Origin: Planctomycetota bacterium
Lineage (GTDB): Bacteria; Planctomycetota; Planctomycetia; Pirellulales; Pirellulaceae
DNA length: 64,000 nt
Assembly: GCA_024277285.1 (NCBI GenBank)
Contig: JAJRVM010000042.1
Span: forward strand, 11,405 to 75,404
Direction of reading: 5' to 3'
The first letter of the stretch is position 1, and the number at the start of each line of letters is the position of its first letter. Made by a program: the position numbers and the translations under genes. Below the pieces are notes generated by a model. It was not told where the DNA came from. It was given only the letters and a program-made list of their open reading frames with translations, and did no database searches. Below are positions 1-9,715 of this stretch, piece after piece.

Positions 1-13
1 GGAGATCTCTCCG

Positions 14-1645
14 ATGTCACACATTGCATTGTTCGGTGTTGTCGAATGGCTCACTTATGTCGGCATTGGCGCGGCATTTATTGCGGCCATGTTTGTCGCC
101 TTTCTGCTCTTGCTGGCGAAGCAATACAAACGTTGTCCCAGCAACCGTGTGTTGGTGATCTGGGGACGCGGCAAACGCGCGGGGCAACCGACGAAGACGG
201 TGCACGCGGGTGCTCAGTTCGTCATACCGCTGTTGGAAGACTATGCCTACCTGAGTCTCGAACCGATTCAGATCGAGATTCCGTTGCGTGGAGCGTTGTC
301 GTTTGAGAACATCCGCGTGAATGTGCCGAGTGTGTTTACGGTGGCCATCGGTATCGAACCGGCGGTCATGCAGCAAGCGGCGATCCGCTTGTTAGGTTTG
401 AGTGTGGGTGAGATTCGCAAGCAGGCGGAAGAGATTATCTTTGGCCAACTGCGTCAGGTGATCGCTTCGATGGGAATCGAAGAGATTAACCGCGACCGCG
501 ACCAGTTTCTGGAGCACATCCAGAGTTCGTTGGAGCCGGAGCTGGCCAAAATCGGTTTACAGCTGATCAACGTGAATATCACCGACATCACGGACGAATC
601 AGGCTACATCGACGCGATTGGTCAGAAAGCAGCTTCGCAGGCGATCCAGAAGGCACGTGGTGACGTGGCCGATAACGAACGGATGGGTGAAACTCGCGTT
701 GCCCAGGCCGAACGCGACAAGCTAGTGCAAGTGGCCGAAGCGAACAAAGAGCAGGCGATCGGTGTTCGCACTGCGGAGCGCGACAAGGCGATCAACGTTG
801 CTGATTTGGAAAAAGAACAGTCCGTTGGCGAAAAGGCGGCTGCATTCGAACGCGAATCGCAGGTCAAGAATGCCGAACGTGAAATGCGTGTCCGAGTTGC
901 GGATGCCGATGCGACGGCCATCGAGGGTGAAAACCTCGCCCAAGCCAAGGTTGCCGCTTCGCAGGCGGAATTGGCAGTCAGGCGGGCCGAAGCCTACCAG
1001 ATGGGCGAGAGCCGCAAACGCGAGGCGGAGGCGGCCGTGCTGGAGGTGCAGAATCGCGCAATGGCCAAAGCCGCACTGGCGGAAGCCGAGCGGATGGAAG
1101 CAGAAAAGCGTGCCGAGCTGGAAGCTCCGGCTAAAGCCGAGAAAGCTCGCATCATTGTCGAGGCTGAAGCGGAAGCCGCACGCAAGCGAATCGATGCCTT
1201 GGCTCAGGCCGATGCGATCTTCGCCAAGCTGGACGCGGAAGCTCGCGGACAGTACGAGGTCCTGGCCAAGAAGGGGGAGGGTCTTCACGAGATCATCAAA
1301 TCGTGTGGTGGAGCCAATGAAGCCTTCCAGATCTTGCTGCTCGAACACTTGGATAATCTGGCTGAAACGTCGGCCAAGGCGATTTCAAATATCAAGTTCG
1401 AGAAAGTCGTGGTCTGGGACCAGGGCAACAAGGACGGCAAAGGAGGTGCCGCTGGCTTTCTGAACAATATGGCCAATACGCTCCCTCCGATGCTCAACGT
1501 CATGAAGAGTATTGGCGGAGTGGAGTTGCCTGAATCGCTGATCAAGTTGGTGGGTGACGATACCGAAACCACAAAGCCTCCGACTGCGGCGCCACGCACC
1601 GTCGATGCCGGTGGCGAGGAACCCGTCGAGAGTGACGAGGGCTGA
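14..1645 (+). CDS. Flotillin-like SPFH/band 7 membrane protein
   Basis: Flotillins scaffold membrane microdomains at the cytoplasmic face of the membrane; the bacterial members form large oligomers. The 543-residue protein has one N-terminal membrane segment (about residues 12-36), an SPFH domain (about 40-220, containing IGIEPAVMQQAAIRLLGLS), then a long Ala/Glu/Arg-rich coiled coil (about 210-420) and a flotillin-type C-terminal domain (GGANEAFQILLLEHL, about 435-450). Length and layout fit the flotillin group rather than HflK/stomatin. A GGAGA ribosome site lies at 1-5, eight bases before the ATG, which supports this start. A strong terminator follows the gene, so it is probably monocistronic or the last gene of an operon that begins left of the window. 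The family call is firm; the exact cellular role is inferred. Confidence 0.9.
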   Translation: MSHIALFGVVEWLTYVGIGAAFIAAMFVAFLLLLAKQYKRCPSNRVLVIWGRGKRAGQPTKTVHAGAQFVIPLLEDYAYLSLEPIQIEIPLRGALSFENIRVNVPSVFTVAIGIEPAVMQQAAIRLLGLSVGEIRKQAEEIIFGQLRQVIASMGIEEINRDRDQFLEHIQSSLEPELAKIGLQLINVNITDITDESGYIDAIGQKAASQAIQKARGDVADNERMGETRVAQAERDKLVQVAEANKEQAIGVRTAERDKAINVADLEKEQSVGEKAAAFERESQVKNAEREMRVRVADADATAIEGENLAQAKVAASQAELAVRRAEAYQMGESRKREAEAAVLEVQNRAMAKAALAEAERMEAEKRAELEAPAKAEKARIIVEAEAEAARKRIDALAQADAIFAKLDAEARGQYEVLAKKGEGLHEIIKSCGGANEAFQILLLEHLDNLAETSAKAISNIKFEKVVVWDQGNKDGKGGAAGFLNNMANTLPPMLNVMKSIGGVELPESLIKLVGDDTETTKPPTAAPRTVDAGGEEPVESDEG

Positions 1646-1669
1646 TAGAGCCAAGAGGCGTGAGCTTGA

Positions 1670-1706
1670 GCTCGGCCGGCGCGCGGCGCGCTGGCCGAGC
1701 TTTTTT
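1670..1706 (+). terminator. Rho-independent terminator of the flotillin gene
   Basis: A GC-rich inverted repeat (arm GCTCGGCCGGCGC at 1670-1682 against its near-complement ending at 1700, with one G-T pair) is followed directly by six T (1701-1706). It lies 25 bases after the flotillin stop codon. Confidence 0.8.
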
Positions 1707-2047
1707 GGTGCGCGCTGGCGGATCTACATTCGATCCTTACTTCCATTTTGCCCATCCACGTTTCAAGCTGAACGCCGTTCCAACTGAAGAGTGGTTCCTT
1801 GGCCGCCCCGGCATCCCGTTTCGACTGAGACTGCGTGAACTACTGTGTTCTTTTCGCAATGCGCGTACCCGAATGACCGAGGTGTCGGTTCCCCATCGCG
1901 GCGTCTACAACGCCGAGGGAGCGAAGTACCTACCTTGACGCACCGGGGGAAGGCAGTCAGTATTTGTGGGTTGGTGACCGCTGGCTGGAGCGTTTTTTTT
2001 GTGAACCGCTGATAGACGTTGATAGACGCTGATCTTTCCAGGCGAGA
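1707..2047. other. Intergenic, no gene seen
   Basis: Between the flotillin terminator and the antiporter there is no convincing coding frame. A partial direct repeat (gatagacgttgatagacgctgat, two 11-base near-copies) lies near 2011-2032, shortly before the antiporter start. No clear promoter was identified. Confidence 0.5.
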
Positions 2048-3958
2048 ATGACCAAGGGTGTTGCCAGGCGACCGTGCATGTGCGGTGAAGCATCACCAGG
2101 ACAAAAGAAAACTGTGGACGAACTACCCTTCTTTTACTATCTGGCTTTAGTGCCACTGCTGGGCATACTCGCGCAATGGCTCGCATGGCGTCTGCGACTA
2201 CCGGCCATTTTGCTATTGCTAGGGTTTGGCATGATCCTCGGGTTGTTCGTGCGTCCCGATCAGATGCTGGCGGAACTAACGGGCTCGCATGATCCGTTGG
2301 TCGGTCCCAAGATCCTCTTTCCGATCGTCTCGCTGGCGGTAGCGGCGATCCTGTTTGAAGGAGGCCTGACACTCCGGTTTTCCGAGTTGAAGAATTCTGG
2401 GGGTATTGTCTTTCGGTTGGTCAGTGTGGGCGCATTGGTGACGTGGGTGTTGACCTCGTTGGCCGCATGGTTGTTGCTGAATCTGGAGGTGCGTCTGGCG
2501 ACCTTGTTGGGGGCTGTTCTGGTAGTCACGGGGCCCACGGTGGTGATGCCATTGCTGCGGCACATCCGTCCAGCGCGACGGATCGGGTCGATCGTCAAGT
2601 GGGAAGGGATTGTCATTGACCCGGTTGGGGCGGTGCTGGCCGTGTTGGTATTCGAGCATTTCTTTGTGTCGGCGCGGGGCGCGTCGGCGGGGGCCACGGT
2701 GATCCACTTGGCCAAGACGATTGGTGTTGGGACGCTCGTGGGATGGGGACTTGCCTGGCTGCTTGCGCAGTCGTTACGCCGTGATTGGATTCCCGATTTT
2801 CTGCACGGAGCGGTCTTTCTGACCGCCGCACTAGGGGCTTTTGCGATCTCCAACTGGCTGCAATCCGAGTCGGGGCTGATCACCGTCACGCTGATGGGAG
2901 TGGTGTTGGCCAACCAGAAGGGCGTGCGGATTCAGAACGTGCTGGAGTTCAAAGAACACCTGGGGATTCTCTTGATCTCGCTGTTGTTCATTATCCTCGG
3001 TTCACGCTTGCATCTGGAAGATCTGCTCGCGGTCGGACCTCGAGGGCTGTTGTTCCTGGGTGTCTTGATCCTGGTGATTCGGCCGGCAGCCGTTTTCGCT
3101 TCGACGTTCGGCAGTGACCTAACGGTGCGTGAACGCGTCTTTCTGGCGTTCTTGGCGCCGCGCGGAATCGTCGCGGCGTCGGTCGCTTCGGTCTTTGCCT
3201 TGAAGTTGGCTTCTCCCGAGGGTGCGAATTTAGCCGAAGCCAACGACATTGTATCCATCACGTTCTTGGTCATTGTGGGGACGGTTGCGGTATATGGTCT
3301 GTTGGCCGGTCCCTTGGCGCGGCGACTTGCACTGGCCGATCCCAACCCGCAGGGGATTTTGTTCGCCGGCGCTGAGTCATGGGTCCGTGAGATTGCCAAG
3401 CCGCTCTTCGATGAAGGCTATTCTGTCATGCTGGTCGACACCAACTATGGCAATGTCGCCGAAGCGCGCATGCAGGGATTGCCGGCGGACTGTTCCAGTA
3501 TTCTGTCGGAGCATGTGCGCGATGAGCTTGATTTGAGTGGGATTGGACGCGTGCTGGCCATGACATTTAACGACGAAGTGAACACGATGGCGGTACGGGA
3601 ATTCGTACATCAGTTTGGTCGAGCCAACGTCTATCAATTGGCTTCGCCTGATGGAGGCTCGGGGAAACGTGTGTCGATTGCCGAGCATCTGCGCGGCAGG
3701 AAACTTTTCGGCGATGCGTTTCACCACGATGAAATTGCCCTGCGCATGGCAACCGGAGCGGTCGTCAAGAAGACGCAGCTGACCGATTCGTTCAGCTTCG
3801 ACGATTTTCAACAGCTTTACGGACCCACCGCGATTCTGCTGTTCTGCATCGACGAAGACAAGCGTCTGCTCGTGCGCACGGCAGATGACGAGAGCCAGCC
3901 CGAAGCAGGGCAGACGGTCATCGCAATTGTCGATAATCTGCCATCCACCACATCGTAG
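2048..3958 (+). CDS. CPA1-type sodium or potassium/proton antiporter with a C-terminal RCK-like domain
   Basis: Inner-membrane monovalent cation/H+ exchanger. The first ~420 residues hold about 12 hydrophobic segments with the CPA exchanger core (ILFPIVSLAVAAILFEGGL and VVTGPTVVMPLLRHI, then LAPRGIVAASVASVFAL). Residues ~432-545 (NPQGILFAGAESWVREIA onward) resemble an RCK/TrkA-N ligand-binding domain, but the usual GxGxxG dinucleotide loop is degenerate (GAESWV). A further ~90 residues follow. The ATG at 2048 gives a 22-residue polar extension; a GTG at 2114 (VDELPFFYYLALVPLL) begins right before the first membrane helix and may be the true start. Ion specificity cannot be read from sequence. 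It stands alone, convergent with hisG. Confidence 0.85.
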   Translation: MTKGVARRPCMCGEASPGQKKTVDELPFFYYLALVPLLGILAQWLAWRLRLPAILLLLGFGMILGLFVRPDQMLAELTGSHDPLVGPKILFPIVSLAVAAILFEGGLTLRFSELKNSGGIVFRLVSVGALVTWVLTSLAAWLLLNLEVRLATLLGAVLVVTGPTVVMPLLRHIRPARRIGSIVKWEGIVIDPVGAVLAVLVFEHFFVSARGASAGATVIHLAKTIGVGTLVGWGLAWLLAQSLRRDWIPDFLHGAVFLTAALGAFAISNWLQSESGLITVTLMGVVLANQKGVRIQNVLEFKEHLGILLISLLFIILGSRLHLEDLLAVGPRGLLFLGVLILVIRPAAVFASTFGSDLTVRERVFLAFLAPRGIVAASVASVFALKLASPEGANLAEANDIVSITFLVIVGTVAVYGLLAGPLARRLALADPNPQGILFAGAESWVREIAKPLFDEGYSVMLVDTNYGNVAEARMQGLPADCSSILSEHVRDELDLSGIGRVLAMTFNDEVNTMAVREFVHQFGRANVYQLASPDGGSGKRVSIAEHLRGRKLFGDAFHHDEIALRMATGAVVKKTQLTDSFSFDDFQQLYGPTAILLFCIDEDKRLLVRTADDESQPEAGQTVIAIVDNLPSTTS

Positions 3959-3988
3959 CATCAACGGACGCGTGCCATTGCCCAGTGA

Positions 3989-4867
3989 TCATTCGATGAT
4001 CTTGTTGATGGCATACTCGACGATCCCACGTGCTCCGACGGCGCGCAATTTGGGCGCGACGTTGCGTACGACCGATTCCTCGACAATCGTGTTCACGTCC
4101 AGCCACTCGGGATCGGACAATGACGAGATGGTGGGGTTCTGCAAAGCAGGTAGCAGGTCAAGCACCTCCTGTAAGTGGTCCCGATGGACGTTCATCATCA
4201 GGCCGACGCGCCCCTCGGCGTTCAAGCATGACTTGAGCATCAACGCGATATTGTCGAGTTTGTTGCGTTTCCACGCGTCCTCAAAAGCTTGGCGATTGAC
4301 GATCAGACGCGGCGTGCTTTGCAGTATCTCGGCGACAATCCGGAGGTTGTTGGCACGCAACGAATTGCCGGTCTCGGTAACCTCGACGATCGCGTCGGCC
4401 AGTCGAGGTGGTTTCACTTCCGTGGCGCCCCAGGAAAACTCGATGTTGGCGGTCACGCCATGTTGCTGCAGGAATCGCGTCGCCAGCCCCACGGCTTCGG
4501 TGGCGATCCGCTTGCCTTCCAAGTCTTTGACCTCGCTTATCGGCGAATCTTCCGGCACGCACAGCACCCAACGGACAGGGCCTCGGCTGACTTTGGAGAA
4601 AATCAACTCGCACAGTTCCACAACGTCGGCACCACTTTCGGTGATCCAATCCTTGCCGGTGATTCCGGCATCCAAGATGCCCTGTTCCACATAACGGGCC
4701 ATCTCTTGAGCACGGATCAGCAGACATTCAATTTCCGGGTCATCGATCGTCGGGTAATACGAGCGTGAGGAGGTCTTGATCTTGTAGCCGGCGCGTTGAA
4801 AGAGTTCGATCGTCGCGGTTTGCAGACTACCGGCGGGAATACCTAACTTCAGAATCGGATCGGACAT
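3989..4867 (-). CDS. hisG: ATP phosphoribosyltransferase, long form
   Basis: Catalyses the first step of histidine biosynthesis, condensing ATP and PRPP to phosphoribosyl-ATP in the cytosol. The 292-residue protein starts [22 protein letters not shown], and has the periplasmic-binding-like catalytic fold with the PRPP-binding stretch ([18 protein letters not shown], about residues 160-177). Residues ~218-290 ([22 protein letters not shown]... to the end) form the C-terminal regulatory domain of the long, HisZ-independent type, which normally carries histidine feedback inhibition. It lies 260 bases downstream of hisI on the same strand and converges on the antiporter gene; the gap argues against tight translational coupling. 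No strong ribosome site is visible before the ATG. Confidence 0.96.
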   Translation of the reverse strand: MSDPILKLGIPAGSLQTATIELFQRAGYKIKTSSRSYYPTIDDPEIECLLIRAQEMARYVEQGILDAGITGKDWITESGADVVELCELIFSKVSRGPVRWVLCVPEDSPISEVKDLEGKRIATEAVGLATRFLQQHGVTANIEFSWGATEVKPPRLADAIVEVTETGNSLRANNLRIVAEILQSTPRLIVNRQAFEDAWKRNKLDNIALMLKSCLNAEGRVGLMMNVHRDHLQEVLDLLPALQNPTISSLSDPEWLDVNTIVEESVVRNVAPKLRAVGARGIVEYAINKIIE

Positions 4868-5126
4868 CGGTGCTACTCGGTTTTGTTACAGTCGGTATTG
4901 TTACAGCGCGTGCGACAAGCCGTTACTCGGGACGAGCGGCACAACTTGATTGACGCATGGAATGGATTGGTGGGGGCGGGGCGGCACACTGATTGCCTCA
5001 TCATGTCGCCTTGACTTTGCGCGCCCGACGGTTTTCTGTCTTGCCACGGCGTGCACTCTTTTGCGGCTTGAGGCGCGGGGCGCGAGGTCGGCGGGACGAT
5101 CGCAAAGTCAAACGCCTTGTCACCCG

Positions 5127-5516
5127 TCAAGGATGCTTTTTCTTGTACACTTCGGCGGGATCGAATACGCGTTGTCCGACGAATTCCAGATCGCCGGTTT
5201 GCGAGTTGAGTTTGCGGAAAAAGCAGCTTCGGTAGCCTTCATGGCAAGCGGCATCGCCGATTTGACGAACTTTGATCAAGAGCGTATCGGCATCGCAATC
5301 AAAGAAGATTTCCTTGACCTCTTGGACGTTGCCGCTTTCCTCGCCCTTGCGCCACAGCTTGCTGCGACTGCGGCTATAGTAGCAAACGCGACCGGTGTCG
5401 AGCGTTTCCTGGTAGGCGGTAGCATTCATATATGCCAACATCAAAACATCGCCGGTGTCGGCATCTTGGGCAATGACAGGAACGAGCTCGCTCTTACTGA
5501 AATCGGGAACAGACAC
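5127..5516 (-). CDS. hisI: Phosphoribosyl-AMP cyclohydrolase
   Basis: Third step of histidine biosynthesis: hydrolytic opening of the purine ring of phosphoribosyl-AMP. From the GTG at 5516 the protein is 129 residues, the usual size of a stand-alone HisI without the HisE domain. The signature blocks are present: [27 protein letters not shown] (shown in part), [10 protein letters not shown], and the metal-binding [10 protein letters not shown] with the downstream Cys residues of [13 protein letters not shown] that bind zinc. An ATG at 5570 would add 18 residues (Cys-rich, not family-like), so the GTG is preferred. hisG follows on the same strand 260 bases later. hisE is not in the window. Confidence 0.94.
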   Translation of the reverse strand: MSVPDFSKSELVPVIAQDADTGDVLMLAYMNATAYQETLDTGRVCYYSRSRSKLWRKGEESGNVQEVKEIFFDCDADTLLIKVRQIGDAACHEGYRSCFFRKLNSQTGDLEFVGQRVFDPAEVYKKKHP

Positions 5517-5831
5517 TCCAAACGCCCTCGCTGCTGGGTCACACTCTAATCTGACACACACACTACACATTAGGCTTCGTTCTTAGACTCGATGGAGCCA
5601 CTATTTCTAACCGTCTTCATCCGTGGGAACGGTCTGGAATGTGCCGACCATAGCAGAACGCGCCATTCTAAAACAAACTAAAACAAAGCCTAACATGGAC
5701 GTTGTTCAGTTTCCAGTGAGTCAATTGGCCATGGGCACGATGGGAAGCGTGGGGGATTGTTTCAAGCCACGTAGCGAATTAAGATCGGAGTGGGGTGGTT
5801 TGCGAGCTCAATGGGCGAGGCGTAAGGGATC

Positions 5832-6491
5832 ATGTTGGATATCGACGCATTGCACCTGAGCATTGCTCTCGGCCCGTTGGCGGTCTACTTGTTGCTGTTG
5901 GCGTTCGTCAACCTCTCGAGCCGCCCGCTTCTTACGACCGGCGCACGCGATGTGGCGGCGCTGGGGATGGCGATTTCCGGTTTCATGGTCGCAGGCCCGA
6001 TGGAGCTGTTCTTGCCCGAAGCTGCCACGAATCGATTTGGCGGATACGTTTGGCTGCTGTTGTTGGCCTTCTATGCGCTCTGTTTGACCTTGATTGTGTT
6101 GCTGCTGCGCCCTCGCTTGGTGATCTACAACGCCAATGCCGAACAGCTTCGGTCGATTCTGGCGGAGGTCGTTACGCAACTTGATAGCGAAGCGCGTTGG
6201 GCGGGAGATAGTCTCGTGCTCCCTCGATTGGGCGTGCAGTTGCATGTCGAACTGTTTGGTGCCCTGCGGAATGTGCAGTTGGTCGCGGCCGGTCCCAAGC
6301 AAAGTTTTGCGGGCTGGAAACGCCTGGAATTAGCGCTCGCCAAAGTGCTCCACCAAACCAAGGCCGCCCCCAACCCACACGGATTCGGCCTGCTGGCCTT
6401 CGGCCTCGTATTGGTCGGTGTCATCGCCTACCGCATGATTGGCGATCCGACGACGGTGGTGCAAGGGTTGGACGAGATGTTGCGCCGCTAG
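5832..6491 (+). CDS. Unknown small membrane protein
   Basis: No family recognised. The 219-residue protein has three hydrophobic segments near the N-terminus (about residues 8-26, 38-58, 68-92), a soluble middle domain of about 90 residues (RLVIYNANAEQLRSILAEVV...), and a final membrane helix (about 180-198, FGLLAFGLVLVGVIAYRMIG). It lacks a cleavable signal peptide. A GAGGCG/AAGGGA purine stretch lies just before the ATG. The gene converges with the FHA gene; a 20-bp tandem repeat fills the space between them. Coding quality is supported by a continuous frame with planctomycete-like composition. Confidence 0.75.
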   Translation: MLDIDALHLSIALGPLAVYLLLLAFVNLSSRPLLTTGARDVAALGMAISGFMVAGPMELFLPEAATNRFGGYVWLLLLAFYALCLTLIVLLLRPRLVIYNANAEQLRSILAEVVTQLDSEARWAGDSLVLPRLGVQLHVELFGALRNVQLVAAGPKQSFAGWKRLELALAKVLHQTKAAPNPHGFGLLAFGLVLVGVIAYRMIGDPTTVVQGLDEMLRR

Positions 6492-6500
6492 CAAGTCAGT

Positions 6501-6580
6501 GCTCGGTGATCTCAGGCGGCGCTTGGTGATCTCAGGCGGCGCTTGGTGATCTCAGGCGGCGCTTGGTGATCTCAGGCGGC
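6501..6580. repeat. 20-bp tandem repeat, four copies
   Basis: Unit gcttggtgatctcaggcggc repeated four times head to tail; the first copy differs by one base (gctc). It lies between two convergent genes, ten bases after the stop of the left one. Confidence 0.97.
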
Positions 6581-6611
6581 AATGTGAGCGCACGCTTTGG
6601 CGTCTGCAGTC

Positions 6612-7157
6612 CTACCGTTGGTCGTTCAGTAGCGAACTGAGGTCGTCATCATCTTTCGCATCACTACGTGGCGAAATCGTGCCGATTTGCCATTCCGTGT
6701 CGCGTTCGATCGGGGCAGCCTTGGAGGGTGCCACTTGTGGAGGCTTGGCGTCGTTGGGGGGTGGCGACGGCGGACGTTGAGCGGCGGGCCGTCTGCTCGA
6801 GTTGGGAGCTCCGTGGGTACTGTCCTCGTTGCCGATGTCGTACGTGGAATGAGTGCTGTCGTTGTTGCTCTCCGCGTAGACGGCTCGGAAATTAATCGTT
6901 GCGATGGTCAGTAGCTCGCCCGGAGGCAGCTCTGACTCCGTTACCCGTTGGCTGCCGACGTAGGTACCGTTCAAGGAGCCAAGGTCACGTACCATCAGAG
7001 TGCCGTCGGCTTCAAACAGCTCGCAGTGCTTTCGGCTTACCAGCGGGTGGGGTAGCGTCAGTGTCGCTTCACGTCCTCGGCCGATGATTACGGGCAAGTT
7101 GAGATTGATTTCCACGGCTTTGGCATCGCCGCCAACAACCAGTAGTTTTGCCTTCAT
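6612..7157 (-). CDS. FHA-domain protein
   Basis: Forkhead-associated domains bind phosphothreonine peptides and usually act downstream of Ser/Thr kinases. From the ATG at 7157 the protein is 181 residues: FHA domain in the first ~100 (conserved GRG of VIIGRGREATLTL, SRKH, and LGSLNGTYV), then a disordered Pro/Ser-rich tail of about 80 residues ending in DAKDDDDLSSLLNDQR. The start at 7157 is chosen over the ATG 39 bases upstream because AGGAG (7167-7171) sits nine bases before it and the domain begins at once. No kinase is adjacent. Fold assignment is firm; the partner is unknown. Confidence 0.9.
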   Translation of the reverse strand: MKAKLLVVGGDAKAVEINLNLPVIIGRGREATLTLPHPLVSRKHCELFEADGTLMVRDLGSLNGTYVGSQRVTESELPPGELLTIATINFRAVYAESNNDSTHSTYDIGNEDSTHGAPNSSRRPAAQRPPSPPPNDAKPPQVAPSKAAPIERDTEWQIGTISPRSDAKDDDDLSSLLNDQR

Positions 7158-7196
7158 GCGATCGTACTCCTGCTCAAGTGGCCGCACCGTATTCAC

Positions 7197-7764
7197 GAGA
7201 CCGCTTAATACTCACAACGCGAAAGATTCTTGAACGCCGAATTCTTCCGTGCGTTAATCTGCCAATCTGTACGCCACCAGGCGTGGCACCAGCGAATCTG
7301 GTTTTCATATGCCACGTCAGTGACACTTGGTGGAATCGCTTTGTAATGATAAGTCTTGCGTGCAACCGCCGCTCGCGCAGCGCTGCTCGTGTACGTCACC
7401 AGTTTATTCGGTTGAGGACCGGGCTGCAATCAGCGGGCCATTATGTTGCGTCGTCGAGTCAGTGGGTATTTGGAGGCGCGTTTGGGGGGGGCTGCGATCG
7501 CGTGGCGGCACGTCGAATGGGTATCGCGTAGCGAAACGGAGGGAGTTGTGTCGCAAGAAAGGAGGTTGTCGCGCGCCCCAACCGAGTGGCAGAAGGTGTT
7601 GTTGGAGCGTTTTGTGGGTTTGTCGGCGATTTCCCTTGAGTGGCGATCGTCTGTAGGCTTGCTCAGACCTCGCCGTTTCCTTATCTTGTGAGGCGTGGCT
7701 GCTGAAGGCGACCTATGGAAGCCACTAGGCGGGCTGTTGGAGCAGATATCGGGGACAATTGCCC
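7197..7764. other. Long intergenic region before tRNA-Gly
   Basis: About 570 bases with only short unconvincing frames on both strands. The best, an 82-codon plus-strand frame at 7443-7691, has an Arg/Trp-rich product without a recognisable motif or ribosome site. The right end holds the tRNA promoter. Confidence 0.5.
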
Positions 7765-7792
7765 TTGCAAGCTTACTTGCGGGCCCTATAAT
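7765..7792 (+). promoter_or_regulatory. Sigma-70-type promoter for tRNA-Gly
   Basis: A perfect TATAAT at 7787-7792 is preceded after 16 bases by TTGCAA (7765-7770; four of six matches to TTGACA). Predicted initiation near 7799 leaves a leader of about 55 bases before the tRNA. Confidence 0.6.
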
Positions 7793-7854
7793 CCGGTTTT
7801 CCATGGGTTTTTGTAGCGATTAATGGCTGCAGTTCCGGTGGGTATTGATTTTAT

Positions 7855-7927
7855 GCGGGTGTAGCTCAGTTGGCAGAGCACAACGTTGCCAACGTTGTTG
7901 TCGTGGGTTCGAATCCCATCACCCGCT
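7855..7927 (+). tRNA. tRNA-Gly (anticodon GCC)
   Basis: Full cloverleaf by inspection: acceptor GCGGGTG/CACCCGC, D arm GCTC/GAGC, anticodon stem CAACG/CGTTG with loop TTGCCAA giving anticodon GCC, five-base variable loop, T arm GTGGG-TTCGAAT-CCCAT, discriminator T. Length 73, no encoded CCA. A run of eight T follows at once, and the trigger factor gene starts about 65 bases later, so the T-run may end the tRNA transcript. Confidence 0.97.
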
Positions 7928-7993
7928 CTTTTTTTTCACTTCATGGTGAGCTTGCCTTCAAGCTCCGTGAGACGGACCAAACGGCGCAAATCG

Positions 7994-9493
7994 ATGAGTT
8001 CAGACGACATTGAACCTGATGACGAAGGTCAAAGCCCGGCCGAGAGCGACGCGAAGCAAAAGCTGTCGCTTGAGGTTGAAATCGCGAGTCCGGGAGCATG
8101 TCAGCGGCATGTGACGGTCAAAGTTGCGCGCGAGGACATCGATCGTTACTTGGCCGAAGCATACGACGAACTGGCTCCAAAAGCGGAAGTTCCCGGGTTT
8201 CGTCCTGGTCGGGCTCCTCGCAAGCTAGTCGAGTCGCGTTTCAAGGAGCAGGTCACAGGCCAGGTCAAGGGCTCGCTGCTGATGGATGCGCTTGAGCAAG
8301 TGAGCGAAGAACACGAGTTTTCGGCAATTAGTGAGCCGGATCTTGATCTTGATGCGGTGACGCTTCCGGACGATGGTGCGTTGGCATTTGAGTTTGACAT
8401 CGAAGTGCGGCCCGATTTTAATTCCCCCCAATGGAAGGGCTTGAAGCTAACGCGTCAGGTGCGCGAGTACACGGACGACGATGTGAGCGAGCATCTGCGG
8501 CGGCTGTTGTCGAGCCATGGTGAATTGGTGGCACGCGACGGTCCCGTTGAAGCCGGCGATGCATTGGATGTAGATGTCAAGGTCACCGATGGCGATACCG
8601 TCGTCTCGGAATCAAAGAAAGCCCGGGTTCGGGTCTTGTCGGTTTTGAGCTTGCGAGATGCTACCATTGATGGTTTCGGTGATCTCATGGTAGGTGCCGA
8701 GAAAGGCGAGACTCGCAGCATCAAGATCACCATCAGTGATGGAGCGACCGATGAAGCGCTGCGTGGCAAGGAGGTCGACGTCGCTTTTACGGTCGGGAAG
8801 GTCAACTACATCAAGCTGCCGGAGTTGACGCAAGCCTATTTGGAGGAGCTTGGCGGATTCGAGGACCAGGATGAGCTGCTTGAGGCGATTCGCGAAGAGT
8901 TGGAGCGACAGGCTCAATATGCCCAGCAGCGGCAATTGCGCCAGCAGATCACAAACACGTTGACCCAGGATGCCGGGTGGGATTTGCCTCCCGAACTGGT
9001 TAAACGACAGGCTCAACGTGAACTGGATCGGGCTGTATTGGAGTTGAAGTCAAGTGGTTTCAGTGCGGACGCGATTCAGGCCCATTCAAACCAGATTCGA
9101 CAGAATAGTCTGCGGTCGACGGAGACGGCATTGAAGGAACACTTCATTTTCGAACGCATTGCGGAAGATGAAGAAATCGACGCGACGGAGGCGGATTTCG
9201 ATCTCGAAGTCGAGTTGATTGCGCGTCAGGGCGATGAGTCCCCGCGTCGTGTTCGTGCTCGTTTGGAAAAACGAGGGCAAATGGATGCGTTGCGGAACCA
9301 GATCATCGAGCGCAAAGTCGTTGACCTGATCTGCTCGGAAGCGGATTTCGAGGACGTGCCGGCGACCGACAGCGAGGAGGACACCTTTGCCGTCGATTTG
9401 GCGCTGGCGGGTGGCCATGAGGCATCAACTATTCCCGAGGCGAAGCACGGCGGTGAAGCCGAAGATTTGCGTTCGCCGGTCGATCACAGTTGA
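7994..9493 (+). CDS. tig: Trigger factor (ribosome-associated chaperone, PPIase)
   Basis: Binds the ribosome exit site and shields nascent chains. The N-terminal ribosome-binding domain carries the signature GFRPGRAPRKLVESRF (variant of GFRxGxxP). The middle FKBP-type domain follows (DGPVEAGDALDVDVKV..., about residues 175-260), then the long helical C-terminal chaperone arms and an acidic, low-complexity tail. About 499 residues from the ATG at 7994, longer than the ~430 typical size because of the tail and the N-terminal extension. An in-frame ATG at 7943 is an alternative start; the frame also runs back into the tRNA, which excludes earlier starts. The order tig-clpP is the common bacterial arrangement; clpX is not adjacent. 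Confidence 0.95.
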   Translation: MSSDDIEPDDEGQSPAESDAKQKLSLEVEIASPGACQRHVTVKVAREDIDRYLAEAYDELAPKAEVPGFRPGRAPRKLVESRFKEQVTGQVKGSLLMDALEQVSEEHEFSAISEPDLDLDAVTLPDDGALAFEFDIEVRPDFNSPQWKGLKLTRQVREYTDDDVSEHLRRLLSSHGELVARDGPVEAGDALDVDVKVTDGDTVVSESKKARVRVLSVLSLRDATIDGFGDLMVGAEKGETRSIKITISDGATDEALRGKEVDVAFTVGKVNYIKLPELTQAYLEELGGFEDQDELLEAIREELERQAQYAQQRQLRQQITNTLTQDAGWDLPPELVKRQAQRELDRAVLELKSSGFSADAIQAHSNQIRQNSLRSTETALKEHFIFERIAEDEEIDATEADFDLEVELIARQGDESPRRVRARLEKRGQMDALRNQIIERKVVDLICSEADFEDVPATDSEEDTFAVDLALAGGHEASTIPEAKHGGEAEDLRSPVDHS

Positions 9494-9715
9494 GGCGTTT
9501 GATTTACCTCGTGGCTGACTGAGTATCTTGTACGCATATGGCGGGCGCAGCTGTTTGAGGGCGCCCCGGACTCGAAAGTAGTATCGCAGTAGATCAAATC
9601 GAAAGGGAGTTCGTGCCCGGTTCGCGAGTCGCGTTGTTCAAGACGCGGTGTGAATGTGCGAGTTCGATTCCCGTGCCGTATTTGGCAATCATTTTGTGCC
9701 CAAGGATCAGATGGC
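9494..9715. other. tig-clpP1 intergenic spacer
   Basis: About 220 bases; an extension of the clpP1 frame reaches an ATG at 9650 but is not family-like. No terminator or clear promoter recognised. Confidence 0.4.

Noticed and set aside
722..1463. Long frames on both strands inside the flotillin gene (208 and 233 codons)
   Set aside because: Shadows of the repetitive Ala/Glu/Arg coiled-coil coding sequence; composition is unlike a protein and there is no ribosome site.
4873..5130. 85-codon minus-strand frame between hisI and hisG
   Set aside because: No ribosome site, no recognisable motif, odd Thr/Cys/Arg composition; might be leader sequence but nothing supports a gene.
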